Assembly: GCF_003003035.1 (NCBI RefSeq)
Contig: NZ_PVTS01000013.1
Location: 92,006 to 156,005 of the forward strand
Origin: Marinilabilia salmonicolor
GTDB lineage: Bacteria; Bacteroidota; Bacteroidia; Bacteroidales; Marinilabiliaceae
Length of the DNA: 64,000 nt
Direction: 5' to 3'
Shown here: positions 34,632 through 44,193 of the stretch, in pieces
How the letters are laid out: each line of letters opens with the position of its first letter
How positions within the stretch are numbered: the first letter of the stretch is position 1
The notes under the pieces: model-generated
What the model was told of the DNA's origin: nothing
Database searches by the model: none
What the model saw: only the letters and a program-made list of their open reading frames with translations
Made by a program: the position numbers and the translations under genes

Positions 34632-35969
34632 ATGGAAAATAAATTTAAAGCATTTATGGACACCGTCAGGATGAAGAATCCCGGCGAAGATGAATTCTTA
34701 CAAGCCGTACAGGAAGTTGTGGAAACTGTATGGGACTTTTACCTTGAGAATCCCCGATATCAAAAAGCTAAAATACTGGAGCGCATGACTGAACCCGAGC
34801 GTGTGGTGATGTTTCGTGTGCCCTGGGTGGACGATAAGGGAGAAGTTCAGGTAAACCGTGGGTACCGGGTTGAGTTTAATTCCGCTCTCGGACCTTATAA
34901 AGGAGGTTTGCGTTTTCACCCGAGTGTAACCCTGAGCGGACTAAAGTTTCTGGGTTTTGAACAGACTTTTAAAAACAGTCTGACTTCTCTTCCCATGGGG
35001 GGAGGAAAGGGAGGAAGCGATTTCAGCCCCAAAGGAAAATCGGACAATGAAATCATGCGATTCTGCCAGGCTTTCATGGCTGAACTTTTCCGTCATATAG
35101 GACCCAATACCGATGTGCCTGCAGGTGATATTGGCGTTGGCGGTCGTGAAATCGGTTACCTCTTCGGGATGTATAAAAAACTTAGGAATGAATTTACCGG
35201 AGTATTGACTGGTAAGGGACGTGAATACGGTGGAAGTCTGATTCGTCCTGAAGCTACCGGTTTTGGTGCCGTCTATTTTGTCCGGGAGATGTTGAAAGAG
35301 AAGAATGATACACTTAAGGGCAAAACGATTGCCATTTCCGGATTTGGTAATGTGGCATGGGGAGCTGCCCTGAAAGCTACCGAATTGGGCGCCAAAGTGG
35401 TGACCATTTCCGGACCCGACGGATATATTTATGATGCGGAGGGTATCTCCGGAAGTAAAATTGATTATATGCTGCAGTTGCGGGCTTCCAATATGGATGT
35501 GGTGGAGCCTTATGCAGAAAAGTACGGGGCTGAATTTTTCAGAGGCGAGAAACCCTGGCAGCAAAAAGTGGATATTGCCATTCCCTGTGCCATTCAGAAT
35601 GAATTGAACGAAGAGGATGCCAAAACGCTGATTGATAACGGTTGCTATCTTATTGCTGAAGCTTCCAACATGGGATGTACAGCAGAGGCGGCAGCATTGG
35701 CCACAGAAAAGGTTATGTTTGCTCCGGGTAAGGCGGTTAATGCCGGCGGGGTTGCTGTTTCAGGACTGGAAATGAGCCAAAACAGCATGCGTATCAGCTG
35801 GACACGTGAGGAGGTTGATGAAAAACTGAACCAGATAATGAATAACATTCACCAATCCTGCGTACGTTACGGTAAATCGCCCGATGGCAAAATCAATTAT
35901 GTGAAAGGTGCCAATATCGGTGGCTTTGTGAAAGTGGCCGAAGCTATGCTGGCGCAGGGAGTTGTTTGA
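34632..35969 (+). CDS. gdhA: NADP-type hexameric glutamate dehydrogenase
   Basis: The 445-residue enzyme interconverts 2-oxoglutarate plus ammonia and glutamate. Landmarks include RVEFNSALGPYKGGLRFHP, the catalytic-lysine segment LPMGGGKGGSDFSPKGKSD, DVPAGDIGVGGREIGYLFG, and the Rossmann AISGFGNVAWGAALKATELG. The C-terminal NAGGVAVSGLEMSQNSMR is also conserved. ATG 34632 (MENKFKAFMDTV) was chosen because it gives the normal family length; an in-frame TTA/ATT-rich extension back to 34566 is not conserved-looking. It is monocistronic, with a hairpin downstream, and serves ammonium assimilation. Confidence 0.96.
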   Translation: MENKFKAFMDTVRMKNPGEDEFLQAVQEVVETVWDFYLENPRYQKAKILERMTEPERVVMFRVPWVDDKGEVQVNRGYRVEFNSALGPYKGGLRFHPSVTLSGLKFLGFEQTFKNSLTSLPMGGGKGGSDFSPKGKSDNEIMRFCQAFMAELFRHIGPNTDVPAGDIGVGGREIGYLFGMYKKLRNEFTGVLTGKGREYGGSLIRPEATGFGAVYFVREMLKEKNDTLKGKTIAISGFGNVAWGAALKATELGAKVVTISGPDGYIYDAEGISGSKIDYMLQLRASNMDVVEPYAEKYGAEFFRGEKPWQQKVDIAIPCAIQNELNEEDAKTLIDNGCYLIAEASNMGCTAEAAALATEKVMFAPGKAVNAGGVAVSGLEMSQNSMRISWTREEVDEKLNQIMNNIHQSCVRYGKSPDGKINYVKGANIGGFVKVAEAMLAQGVV

Positions 35970-36024
35970 TAACGGATTGTACGTATATATTATAATGAGT
36001 CAGTAATCATAGGTTGATTTTTTA

Positions 36025-36077
36025 AGGGGATAGTTGTGTTTGATTTCTCATGTGTCAGTCAAACCGGCTGTCCCCTA
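36025..36077 (+). terminator. Probable terminator of gdhA
   Basis: AGGGGATAG pairs with CTGTCCCCT and, inside, GTTTGA pairs with TCAAAC, leaving a short loop. The following sequence is T-rich but has no clean T-run. Sequence 36078-36303 contains a CCCCCTGAAAGGGG palindrome (about 36257) and ACAGGGTTCACCCTGT (about 36213), both typical intergenic repeats. Confidence 0.55.
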
Positions 36078-36303
36078 TTTATGTGTTTTGTGTATTCCGG
36101 AGCGCAAATACATCAGACCTTGTATCTCGATGAGGATCGAATACACGCAATCTGAAACCCAAAACAAATCTGCCTTGTGCACTACCTCCCTATGAAGAAA
36201 ACTCCTTCACAGGGTTCACCCTGTAGAGGTAGTTCCTCACAGGGTAAACCTAAACCCCCTGAAAGGGGAATCCCCGCCCTCAATTGCTAACCCCCAACTC
36301 AAA

Positions 36304-36422
36304 ACCCAAAACTCACAACTCAAAACCCAAAACTCACAACCCAAAACCCAAAACTCAGAACACCGAACCCAAAACTCAGAACACCGAACCCGGAAATCAA
36401 AACTCAGAACACCGAACACAAA
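36304..36422. repeat. A/C-rich short tandem repeats upstream of tatD
   Basis: The tract is built of alternating AACTCAAA, ACCCAAA and GAACACCGAACCC blocks for about 120 bp, ending 24 bp before the tatD start codon. Related tracts lie at 37265-37318 and 50577-50722. Confidence 0.85.
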
Positions 36423-36446
36423 AGATTATTTCATTACTTTTGAAGC

Positions 36447-37217
36447 ATGATAGATACACATTCACACATTTATTTGCCTGAATTTGATCAGGATCGACAC
36501 GAAGTAGTGGAAAAAGCCCGGTTGGCAGGAGTGGAAAAAATCCTGATGCCCAATATTGATGGTCAGAGTGTTCGTCCGATGCTCGCTGTTGAAGAGATGT
36601 ATCCGGATTATTGTTATTCCATGATGGGATTGCATCCCACTTCGGTAAAAGGAGACTATGAAGAGCAATTGTCCAATGTGCAATACTGGCTTGGTCAGCG
36701 TGATTTTATAGCAATAGGTGAAATCGGGATTGATCTTTACTGGGATAAAACCTGGGAGCGGGAGCAGCGGGTCGTTTTCCGGAAACAGGCCGAATGGGCC
36801 AAAGAAAAGGGTATTCCCATTGTCATCCATGTTCGTGAAGCTTTTGAAGCCGTTTTTCAGGAATTGGATAAGGTTTGTGATGACCGGCTCAAAGGGGTTT
36901 TTCACAGTTTTTCCGGAAATAAAGAGCATTTGCATAAAGCGTTGGAATATCCCGGGTTTATGTTGGGAATCAACGGGATTGTAACTTTCAAAAATGCCAA
37001 ACTTGATGAAGTACTGAAAGGAGCTCCTGCTGATAGAATTATGACCGAGACGGATGCCCCTTATCTGGCCCCGGTTCCCTATCGCGGAAAGCGCAATCAG
37101 CCTGCTTATATGAAAAATACGTTGGAAAAAATGGCTGAGGTTTACGGGATTACCCCTGATGAGATGGACCGCATCACCACCCGAAATGCCCGGCAGTTGT
37201 TTGCTATTGACCATTAA
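36447..37217 (+). CDS. tatD: TatD-family metal-dependent hydrolase (deoxyribonuclease)
   Basis: The 256-residue TIM-barrel hydrolase starts MIDTHSHIYLPEFDQDR with the HxH metal ligands, then has GEIGIDLYWD (Glu ligand), VIHVREAFEA, GVFHSFSGN and the late Asp in TETDAPYLAPVPYRGKRN, all family signatures. TatD enzymes are 3'-5' DNA exonucleases or D-aminoacyl-tRNA deacylase-like hydrolases. It is flanked on both sides by short A/C-rich repeats and followed 105 bp later by ansA, so it may share a transcript with it. Confidence 0.94.
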   Translation: MIDTHSHIYLPEFDQDRHEVVEKARLAGVEKILMPNIDGQSVRPMLAVEEMYPDYCYSMMGLHPTSVKGDYEEQLSNVQYWLGQRDFIAIGEIGIDLYWDKTWEREQRVVFRKQAEWAKEKGIPIVIHVREAFEAVFQELDKVCDDRLKGVFHSFSGNKEHLHKALEYPGFMLGINGIVTFKNAKLDEVLKGAPADRIMTETDAPYLAPVPYRGKRNQPAYMKNTLEKMAEVYGITPDEMDRITTRNARQLFAIDH

Positions 37218-37264
37218 CCTGCTGCTCACTGCCCCCTGAAAGGGGAACCCCTGCCCGAAGTTCC

Positions 37265-37318
37265 CAAACTCAAAACCCAAACTCAAAACCCAAAACTCGC
37301 AACTCAAAACTCAAAACG
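37265..37318. repeat. A/C-rich short tandem repeats between tatD and ansA
   Basis: Repeats of AAACTCAAAACCCAA fill the gap and stop 4 bp before the ansA start codon. A CCCCCTGAAAGGGGAACCCC palindrome at about 37230 precedes them. Confidence 0.85.
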
Positions 37319-37322
37319 AAAA

Positions 37323-38357
37323 ATGGATAAGCAGGTTCTCATTATTTACACCGGAGGTACCATTGGTATGGCGGTTGATCCGGATACCAATGCTTTGGTA
37401 CCTTTCGATTTCGAAAATATATCTCGTAAAGTTCCGGAGCTCAGGAAGTTCGATTTTAAGGTAAACAGCATTTCCTTTGATCCGATTGTGGATTCTTCAG
37501 AGATGTCGCCTGAGATATGGGCGCGGCTAGTTGAAATTATTGAGGAGAATTATGCTGCCTACAATGGATTTGTGATTTTGCATGGTACCGACACCATGTC
37601 ATACACGGCCAGTGCGTTGAGTTTTATGCTTCATAACCTGCAAAAGCCCGTGATACTTACGGGAAGTCAGTTGCCTTTGGGTGCCATCCGCACCGACGGC
37701 AAAGAAAATCTTCTCACCGCATTGGAAATTGCAGCCACTTATAAAAACAACCAGGCATTGGTGCCGGAAGTTTGCATCTATTTTCAGGATAAACTGTTCA
37801 GGGGAAACCGGACTACCAAATATAATGCGGAACATTTTCGGGCTTTTCGTTCCGATAATTATCCTCCTTTGGCCGAAGTGGGGTTGCACATCAAATACAA
37901 TTATCCGTATATTCGCTACACAACATTAAACGGATCATTTTCAGTTTCAAAGAGAATGGACAGTAATGTGTCGTTGTTGAAGATATTTCCCGGAATTAAT
38001 GAAAATGTAGTTCGATCGATACTGGAGGCTCCCGGATTAAGAGGCGTTGTGCTTGAAACCTACGGTTCGGGAAATGCTCCCACCAGTGAATGGTTTATGA
38101 AGGCACTTAAGGATGCCATAGAACGCGGGGTCATTATAATAAATGTCACGCAGTGTCTGGCCGGAAATGTGGAGATGTGGCGATATGAAACCGGCAGGCA
38201 TCTGCTCAATTTGGGCGTTGTGAGTGGTCATGACATTACCACCGAGGCTGCCCTTGCCAAGTTGATGTTTTTGTTGGGCAACAGTGTCTCCATGGGAGAG
38301 ATTAAAGATAAGTTGAATGATTCCTTGAAAGGAGAGATTAAGCCTGTTATGGCTTGA
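37323..38357 (+). CDS. ansA: Type I (cytoplasmic) L-asparaginase
   Basis: The 344-residue enzyme hydrolyses asparagine to aspartate and ammonia. The first catalytic Thr lies in IYTGGTIGMAVDP (residues about 8-20) and the second in FVILHGTDTMSYTASALSF (about 82-100). The C-terminal half has VLETYGSGNAPT and the EAALAKLMFLLG segment of type I enzymes. No signal peptide is present, which supports the cytoplasmic type. The start codon lies immediately after a short tandem repeat. Confidence 0.95.
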   Translation: MDKQVLIIYTGGTIGMAVDPDTNALVPFDFENISRKVPELRKFDFKVNSISFDPIVDSSEMSPEIWARLVEIIEENYAAYNGFVILHGTDTMSYTASALSFMLHNLQKPVILTGSQLPLGAIRTDGKENLLTALEIAATYKNNQALVPEVCIYFQDKLFRGNRTTKYNAEHFRAFRSDNYPPLAEVGLHIKYNYPYIRYTTLNGSFSVSKRMDSNVSLLKIFPGINENVVRSILEAPGLRGVVLETYGSGNAPTSEWFMKALKDAIERGVIIINVTQCLAGNVEMWRYETGRHLLNLGVVSGHDITTEAALAKLMFLLGNSVSMGEIKDKLNDSLKGEIKPVMA

Positions 38358-38619
38358 TTGCGTGGGGTCTGTGTGTTTTTTTGACACTTACAAGACCTTC
38401 CCGAAAGAGGGATGGTTTGAAGTTTTTTAGGATGATTTTGGATCCTAAACTTGTAATTGACATTTTTTTTGTAATTTGCAACCCTGAAAAATGGGCAACT
38501 CAAATTTAATTTTGAGATTCTATTAATTGATTTTAAATTTGTTCTCCATTTTCAGAGAGTGAGAATGAATTATTTTTGAGTATTAACAAACCAATACAAA
38601 TCAAAATTTTTTACAGATT

Positions 38620-39435
38620 ATGAAAAAGCTATTTGCGTTTTTGGCAGTTTTTGGGATGCTTAGCATGGGTGCATCATCCATTTATGCTCAGGAAGAAGAG
38701 CAGTCGGTAGCTGAAGAGACTACAACTGAACAAGTTGCAGAAGAGGAAGTTGCAGTGGAAGAAGAAGTAGCTGCAGAACCGGCAGAAGGTGAAGAGCCCC
38801 AGGGAATTCACAAACAGATTAAAGCTAAATTTATTGAAGGTGGTGCAGTATTTATGAGTTTCGTATTGCTGGCTCTCGTTTTTGGTTTGGCTATTGTAAT
38901 TGAAAGAATCATTTATCTGAACCTTTCAACCACCAATACCAAGAAACTTCTTCAGAAAATTGAAGATGCGCTTAACGAAGGTGGTGTGGAAGCTGCCAAA
39001 GAGGTATGTCGCAACACCCGCGGGCCTGTTGCTTCTATTTTCTATCAGGGGTTGGATCGTTTCGACGAAGGCATTGAAGTAGTAGAGAAGTCCGTTGTTT
39101 CTTATGGTTCTGTTCAGATGGGAATGTTGGAAAAAGGACTTACCTGGGTTTCATTGTTTATCGCTATTGCCCCTATGCTTGGTTTCATGGGTACAGTTAT
39201 TGGTATGATCGACGCTTTCGATACCATCGCTGCTATGGGTGACGTTTCTGCTACTGCTGTTGCAAGTGGTATTAAAGTGGCCCTTATTACCACAGTGTCC
39301 GGTTTGATTGTTGCCATTATTCTTCAGATTTTTTACAACTACCTGGTTTCTAAGATCGATGGTATTGTAAACAATATGGAAGATGCTTCAATCTCTTTGA
39401 TGGACATTCTGGTTAAGTATAACATGAAAAAATAA
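38620..39435 (+). CDS. exbB: MotA/TolQ/ExbB proton channel protein with N-terminal extension
   Basis: The 271-residue inner-membrane protein has a signal-like N-terminus (residues 1-23, ending SIYAQ), an acidic Glu/Ala/Val-rich linker (about 25-62) and then the ExbB core: helix 1 at about 72-92, the cytoplasmic loop, and helices 2 and 3 (about 180-245) with GLTWVSLFIAIAPMLGFMGT and IKVALITTVSGLIVAI. It energises TonB together with ExbD. The extension is typical of Bacteroidota homologs. It opens a four-gene operon with one small membrane protein and two ExbD genes. Confidence 0.93.
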   Translation: MKKLFAFLAVFGMLSMGASSIYAQEEEQSVAEETTTEQVAEEEVAVEEEVAAEPAEGEEPQGIHKQIKAKFIEGGAVFMSFVLLALVFGLAIVIERIIYLNLSTTNTKKLLQKIEDALNEGGVEAAKEVCRNTRGPVASIFYQGLDRFDEGIEVVEKSVVSYGSVQMGMLEKGLTWVSLFIAIAPMLGFMGTVIGMIDAFDTIAAMGDVSATAVASGIKVALITTVSGLIVAIILQIFYNYLVSKIDGIVNNMEDASISLMDILVKYNMKK

Positions 39436-39443
39436 TTGTCATT

Positions 39444-39884
39444 ATGACTAAGCTTTCGAAATATTTGAGTTATGTACTATATCTTCTCCTGGCTGTAACG
39501 TTGGTGTTTGCAGGATTATTCTACTTCGGAGGTGAAGTGGAAGATGCCGGATACCCGTTATATACCGAGTCGTTCCTGAATTGGGGAAAGGTATTGTTGA
39601 TGATAGCAGCTGCCGTAGCAATTCTTTTTGAGATTGCAAATTTGCTTTTGCATCCTCAGGCTGCTATCCGATCACTTATTTCAATTGCCCTTTTGGGGGT
39701 GATTGTAGTTATTGCTTACAGCATGGGAGACGGAACTCCTTTGCAGTTGGTTGGATATAAAGGACCAGACAACGTACCTAGTATGTTGATTTTGGGCGAT
39801 ACATTCTTGTATTCTACTTATATCCTTATTGGTGGTGCTTTGGTTGCAATATTGTTTACCGAAGTTTCCCGGATTTTTAAGTAA
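39444..39884 (+). CDS. Small four-helix membrane protein in the exb operon (unknown)
   Basis: The 146-residue protein has four predicted membrane helices (about residues 8-28, 47-66, 74-92 and 118-140). It starts 8 bp after exbB. Bacteroidota exbB-exbD operons often carry such an unnamed gene at this position, but I know no function. Its placement suggests an accessory part of the proton channel complex. Confidence 0.8.
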   Translation: MTKLSKYLSYVLYLLLAVTLVFAGLFYFGGEVEDAGYPLYTESFLNWGKVLLMIAAAVAILFEIANLLLHPQAAIRSLISIALLGVIVVIAYSMGDGTPLQLVGYKGPDNVPSMLILGDTFLYSTYILIGGALVAILFTEVSRIFK

Positions 39885-39940
39885 ACATGACTGATGGCAG
39901 AGCTTTATTAAGCTCTGTCAACTAAAAATATTTTAAATTT

Positions 39941-40516
39941 ATGGGAAAAAGAGATGTTCAGGAAGTGAATGCAGGATCGATGGCCGATATTGCTTTCCTT
40001 TTGCTTATTTTCTTCCTTGTGACAACCACGATGGACACAGATTCCGGTTTGTCACGCATGCTTCCTCCCCCGGTGCCTGAAGATCAGGAAACTCCACCGC
40101 CCATTAAAGACCGAAACGTGTTTGAGGTGTTGATAAACTCTCAAAACCGGTTGCTGGTCGAAAACGAGCCGATGGAGTTGAGAGAACTTCGTGACGCCGC
40201 CAAAGAGTTTATTCAAAACCCGTTGGATGAAGAGGGACTGCCAGAGAAAGAGGAAAAGCAAATTGAATATTTTGGCATTTATCCTGTGAGTAAAGGTGTG
40301 ATTTCTTTGCAGAATGACCGGGGAACACAGTATCAGATGTATCTCTCGGTGCAAAACGAATTGGCTGCTGCTTACAATGAGCTCCGTAATGAGCTTTCAC
40401 AATCCAAATTCGGCAAAAAATTTGACGAACTGGAGGAAGACAAACAGGATGCAATTCGTGATATCTATCCGCAAAAGATTTCCGAAGCTGAACCTAAAAA
40501 CATAGGAGGGAAATAG
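39941..40516 (+). CDS. exbD: ExbD/TolR biopolymer transport protein 1
   Basis: The 191-residue protein has one N-terminal helix with the conserved protonatable Asp16 in NAGSMADIAFLLLIFFLVTT, then a periplasmic domain. The periplasmic part (about 45-191) contains a long charged insertion (about 80-150) that makes it larger than typical ExbD (about 140). It ends 1 bp before the second exbD gene, so they are translated from one message. Both would sit in the ExbB pentamer and couple the proton gradient to the many TonB receptors in this genome. Confidence 0.92.
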   Translation: MGKRDVQEVNAGSMADIAFLLLIFFLVTTTMDTDSGLSRMLPPPVPEDQETPPPIKDRNVFEVLINSQNRLLVENEPMELRELRDAAKEFIQNPLDEEGLPEKEEKQIEYFGIYPVSKGVISLQNDRGTQYQMYLSVQNELAAAYNELRNELSQSKFGKKFDELEEDKQDAIRDIYPQKISEAEPKNIGGK

Positions 40517-40517
40517 C

Positions 40518-40994
40518 ATGGCAAAATTCAGAAAGAAAAAAGGTAGTGGCCAGCAGGCCATTAATACCGCCTCTCTCCCCGATATCGTTTTTATGCTTTT
40601 GTTCTTCTTTATGGTGACAACCACCATGAAAGAGGTAGCACTGAAAGTTCAGTTGAAACAGCCGGAAGCTACTGAGTTGAGCAAGTTGGAGAAGAAATCA
40701 TTGGTGACCTATATTTATGTGGGTGTTCCCCAGAAACAATATCAGGGAACTTTCGGTTCTGAACCGCGTTTGCAGCTCAATGACCAGTTTTCTACTGTAG
40801 ATGATATTCGCAACTATATTGTGCAGGAGCGCGAATCGATGCGAGAGAGTGATCGTTCTAAAATGACGGTTTCAATCAAGGCCGACTTTGATACCCCAAT
40901 GGGCATCATTACTGAGGTTAAGCAGGCTCTTAGAAAAGCCCAGGCACTTAAAATCAGTTATTCGGCACGTCAGGTAAATCAAGTACCGATGTAA
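40518..40994 (+). CDS. exbD: ExbD/TolR biopolymer transport protein 2
   Basis: The 158-residue protein has a basic N-terminus (MAKFRKKKGSGQQ), the key Asp22 in NTASLPDIVFMLLFFFMVTT and an ExbD periplasmic domain. Two different ExbD subunits in one operon are common in Bacteroidota. A clear terminator follows at 41020. Confidence 0.92.
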   Translation: MAKFRKKKGSGQQAINTASLPDIVFMLLFFFMVTTTMKEVALKVQLKQPEATELSKLEKKSLVTYIYVGVPQKQYQGTFGSEPRLQLNDQFSTVDDIRNYIVQERESMRESDRSKMTVSIKADFDTPMGIITEVKQALRKAQALKISYSARQVNQVPM

Positions 40995-41019
40995 AATCAG
41001 AAATTTGATTTTCAGATAT

Positions 41020-41051
41020 AACGGGGTTGACTATGTCAATCCCGTTTTTTT
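41020..41051 (+). terminator. Terminator of the exb operon
   Basis: AACGGGGTTGA and TCAATCCCGTT pair around a short loop, followed by TTTTTTG. It shows that the next gene has its own transcript. Confidence 0.88.
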
Positions 41052-41132
41052 GTGTCCTTCAATATTGGCATTTCCACAGGCTTTTGCTATTTTAAGGGCA
41101 TTGAATCTCACATCTCCTTTAATAGATCTCTC

Positions 41133-44081
41133 ATGGAATTAAATATTACGCACAGTCGCTTCTCCGAAACAGCTTTTGATCAGTTGATGCAAAACCGCAT
41201 TCATAAAGTGCTGTTGATTTGCAGTTCTTATGATGCTTTTATGCTGGAGGAGGACGGGCGCATTGATGAACAGTTGTTTAATGAGTATGTCTCTTTAAGC
41301 CTGCGTTATCCCCCGCACTTCATTCAGGTCTCTTCAGCAGAGGAGGCTTTTGCTGTTCTGGAGGAGGAGCAGATAGATCTGGTGATTACCATGCTGAGTG
41401 TGGGAGGGATGGATCCATTCTCTTTGTCACGTAAAATTAAGGAATCCTTCTCGCAGGTGCCCATTGTTGTACTGACCCCGTTTTCAAGGGAGGTATCTCT
41501 TCAGCTTAGCAGAGAAGATACCAGTGCCATTGATTATGTTTTCTGCTGGCTTGGAAATTCCAATTTATTGTTGGCCATCATCAAACTAATTGAAGATGGC
41601 ATGAATGCCGAACACGACATAGGTGAGGTGGGAGTCCAAAGCATTCTTTTGGTGGAAGATTCTGTGCGGTTTTATTCCAGCTACCTTCCATTGATTTACA
41701 AGATTGTTTTTAAGCAGTCTAAAAAGTTCATGCACGAAGGCCTCAATGAACATCAGATGATGATGCGAATGCGCGGAAGACCAAAGATTTTGCTTGCGCG
41801 GACCTATGAGGAGGCTGAAGCTTTTTATGACAAGTATCGCAACAATCTGTTGGGGATTATTTCTGATGTTTCCTTTAATCATGATGGCAGGAAGGAAGTT
41901 GGTGCCGGGGTAAATCTTGCCCGGAAAGTGAAGAAGGATAATCCTTATATGCCTTTTATGCTTCAGTCATCGGATGCTAAAGTCTCTGAAGTTGCCAAGG
42001 AGATGAAGGTGGGGTTCATTCATAAACACTCCAAATTCCTGCTGAAAGAGCTGAGGGATTTTCTGAATACCTATCTTGCTTTCGGGGATTTTGTGTTTAT
42101 TGACCCAAAAACAGGAGCTGAAATCGACCGGGTGGGAAGCCTTCGTGAACTGCAGAATAAATTAATGGATCTTCCCGATGATTCACTTCATTACCATTTT
42201 AAGCGCGACCATGTGTCCAAGTGGCTTACTGCCCGGGCATTATTTCCGATAGCCGATGTGGTGCGACAGTTGAAGGTGGATGATGATGCCAATATGAAGG
42301 CGCATAAAGAACGTCTGGTCCGCTTGATTTCAGAATTCAGGAAGAGTAAGAGTAAAGGGATTATTGCTTCGTTTGATCGGATAAGATATGATGAATATAT
42401 GACTTTTTCGCGTATCGGACAGGGATCGGTTGGCGGTAAAGCCCGCGGACTCGCATTTCTGAATACGATCATTAAGCGTCATTCAGAGTTGAACCAGCAC
42501 CCTGAGGTCAACATCATGATTCCGCGTACCATTGTGCTGGGAATCGATGTATTCGAAACCTTTATGGAAGAAAACGATTTATACGCCGTGGGGCTTTCGG
42601 ATATGTCGGATGAGGAGATTTTACAGCATTTCATTAAAGGAAAATTGCCGGCTCATTTGTATGCCGACCTGCTTCGTTTTGTGCAGGTCGTGAAACGCCC
42701 GGTTGCGGTGCGTTCGTCAAGTGTGCTGGAGGATAGCCATTATCAGCCCTTTGCAGGAATTTATACCACCTATATGATTGCACCATCCTGTGAGAAACAG
42801 ATGGTGGAGCAGCTGCTCGATGCCATAAAATGTGTGTATGCTTCGGTTTATTACAAATCGAGTAAAGCTTATATGGATGGTACCATGAACCTGATTGATG
42901 AGGAACGTATGGGTATTGTCCTTCAGGAAGTTGTTGGTCAGGCACATGAAAACCGCTTTTATCCTACATTTTCCGGTGTCGCACGATCGGTCAACTTTTA
43001 CCCTATTCCGCCCGAAAAGGCTGAGGATGGAGTGGTGAATGTGGCTTTGGGACTTGGTCGCCAGATTGTGGAGGGAGGTGCTTCCCTAAGGTTCTCGCCA
43101 CGATACCCGGCCAAGGTGCTTCAACTCTCGTCTCCGGAAATGGTGGTACGGGAAACCCAGAAGTCTTTTTTTGCACTCAATCTGGATGCCACTAGTTTTG
43201 AAGCCTCGGTAAATGACGGGGTGAATATCCTGAAGCTGAATGTAGGGGATGCTGAGAAGGATGGTTCACTGAAGTGGCTGGCTTCTGTATTTGATATGCA
43301 GAATCACATGATCAAAGATGGGCTGATGGCTGATGGACCGAGGTTTATCACTTTTGCCAATATCCTGAAATATGATGCCTTTCCCCTTGCCGATATTGTA
43401 AATAAAGTGTTGCATATTGGCCAGGATGAGATGAAACAGCCTGTCGAGATCGAATTTGCGGTGGATCTACAGACGCCAGATGGCAAACCGGTGTTTTACC
43501 TGCTTCAAATCAGACCCATTGTGGACACCAAGGATCCTTCCGGACCTGATTTGTCTGATTTTGAGCCTGAAGATTGTCTTATCTATTCCAATTCAGCACT
43601 GGGCAATGGGGTGGTGAATGATGTGCAGGATATTGTATATGTGAAACCTGAAACATTTAAGCCATCGCTGAATCCGGAAATTGCACGACACATAGAAAAG
43701 ATCAATGATAAGTTACAAAAGGCCGGGAGACCCTACCTTCTTGTTGGCCCCGGTCGCTGGGGGTCTCAGGATCCCTGGCTGGGAGTGCCGGTCCGTTGGG
43801 GACAAATTGCAGGTGCCAGAACCATTGTGGAAATGGGACTGGAAAATTATCATGTGGAGCCGAGTCAGGGAACACATTTTTTTCAAAACCTTACCTCATT
43901 GCGGGTAGGCTACCTTACAATCAATCCTCATATTGGAGAGGGAAACATCAATATGGAGATGCTGAACAGTCACGGCGCAGAAGAGGAAACAGATTATGTA
44001 AGACATGTGCATTGCTCCAAACCTTTCTCAACTATGATTGACGGGAAAAACAATAAGGGAGTAGTGGTTTTTAGTGAATAA
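41133..44081 (+). CDS. Response-regulator/PEP-synthase-like (PPDK N-domain) fusion protein
   Basis: The 982-residue protein begins with a receiver-like domain (about 18-130), then a second one (about 165-310; SILLVEDSVRFY and LLGIISDVSFN with a likely phospho-acceptor Asp). From about 390 on it is a PEP synthase/PPDK ATP-grasp domain: RIGQGSVGGKARGLAFLN, PVAVRSSSVLEDSHYQPFAG and LQIRPIVDT. The swivelling phosphohistidine domain and the PEP-binding barrel of a complete PEP synthase are absent; the C-terminus (GPGRWGSQDPWLGVPVRWGQ) is different. So it probably phosphorylates or binds something other than in classical PEP synthesis, possibly under two-component control. ATG 41133 was preferred to an in-frame GTG at 41052 that overlaps the terminator. 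Confidence 0.82.
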   Translation: MELNITHSRFSETAFDQLMQNRIHKVLLICSSYDAFMLEEDGRIDEQLFNEYVSLSLRYPPHFIQVSSAEEAFAVLEEEQIDLVITMLSVGGMDPFSLSRKIKESFSQVPIVVLTPFSREVSLQLSREDTSAIDYVFCWLGNSNLLLAIIKLIEDGMNAEHDIGEVGVQSILLVEDSVRFYSSYLPLIYKIVFKQSKKFMHEGLNEHQMMMRMRGRPKILLARTYEEAEAFYDKYRNNLLGIISDVSFNHDGRKEVGAGVNLARKVKKDNPYMPFMLQSSDAKVSEVAKEMKVGFIHKHSKFLLKELRDFLNTYLAFGDFVFIDPKTGAEIDRVGSLRELQNKLMDLPDDSLHYHFKRDHVSKWLTARALFPIADVVRQLKVDDDANMKAHKERLVRLISEFRKSKSKGIIASFDRIRYDEYMTFSRIGQGSVGGKARGLAFLNTIIKRHSELNQHPEVNIMIPRTIVLGIDVFETFMEENDLYAVGLSDMSDEEILQHFIKGKLPAHLYADLLRFVQVVKRPVAVRSSSVLEDSHYQPFAGIYTTYMIAPSCEKQMVEQLLDAIKCVYASVYYKSSKAYMDGTMNLIDEERMGIVLQEVVGQAHENRFYPTFSGVARSVNFYPIPPEKAEDGVVNVALGLGRQIVEGGASLRFSPRYPAKVLQLSSPEMVVRETQKSFFALNLDATSFEASVNDGVNILKLNVGDAEKDGSLKWLASVFDMQNHMIKDGLMADGPRFITFANILKYDAFPLADIVNKVLHIGQDEMKQPVEIEFAVDLQTPDGKPVFYLLQIRPIVDTKDPSGPDLSDFEPEDCLIYSNSALGNGVVNDVQDIVYVKPETFKPSLNPEIARHIEKINDKLQKAGRPYLLVGPGRWGSQDPWLGVPVRWGQIAGARTIVEMGLENYHVEPSQGTHFFQNLTSLRVGYLTINPHIGEGNINMEMLNSHGAEEETDYVRHVHCSKPFSTMIDGKNNKGVVVFSE

Positions 44082-44193
44082 AACGAGTCCCGATTATTCG
44101 GGATGCGTTCCCTTTACCAACATCTTCTATCTTACAGTAAAAAAGTCATCGCAAGTGCTCACCTCAATTAAATTTTGAGGCATAATGGGAATA

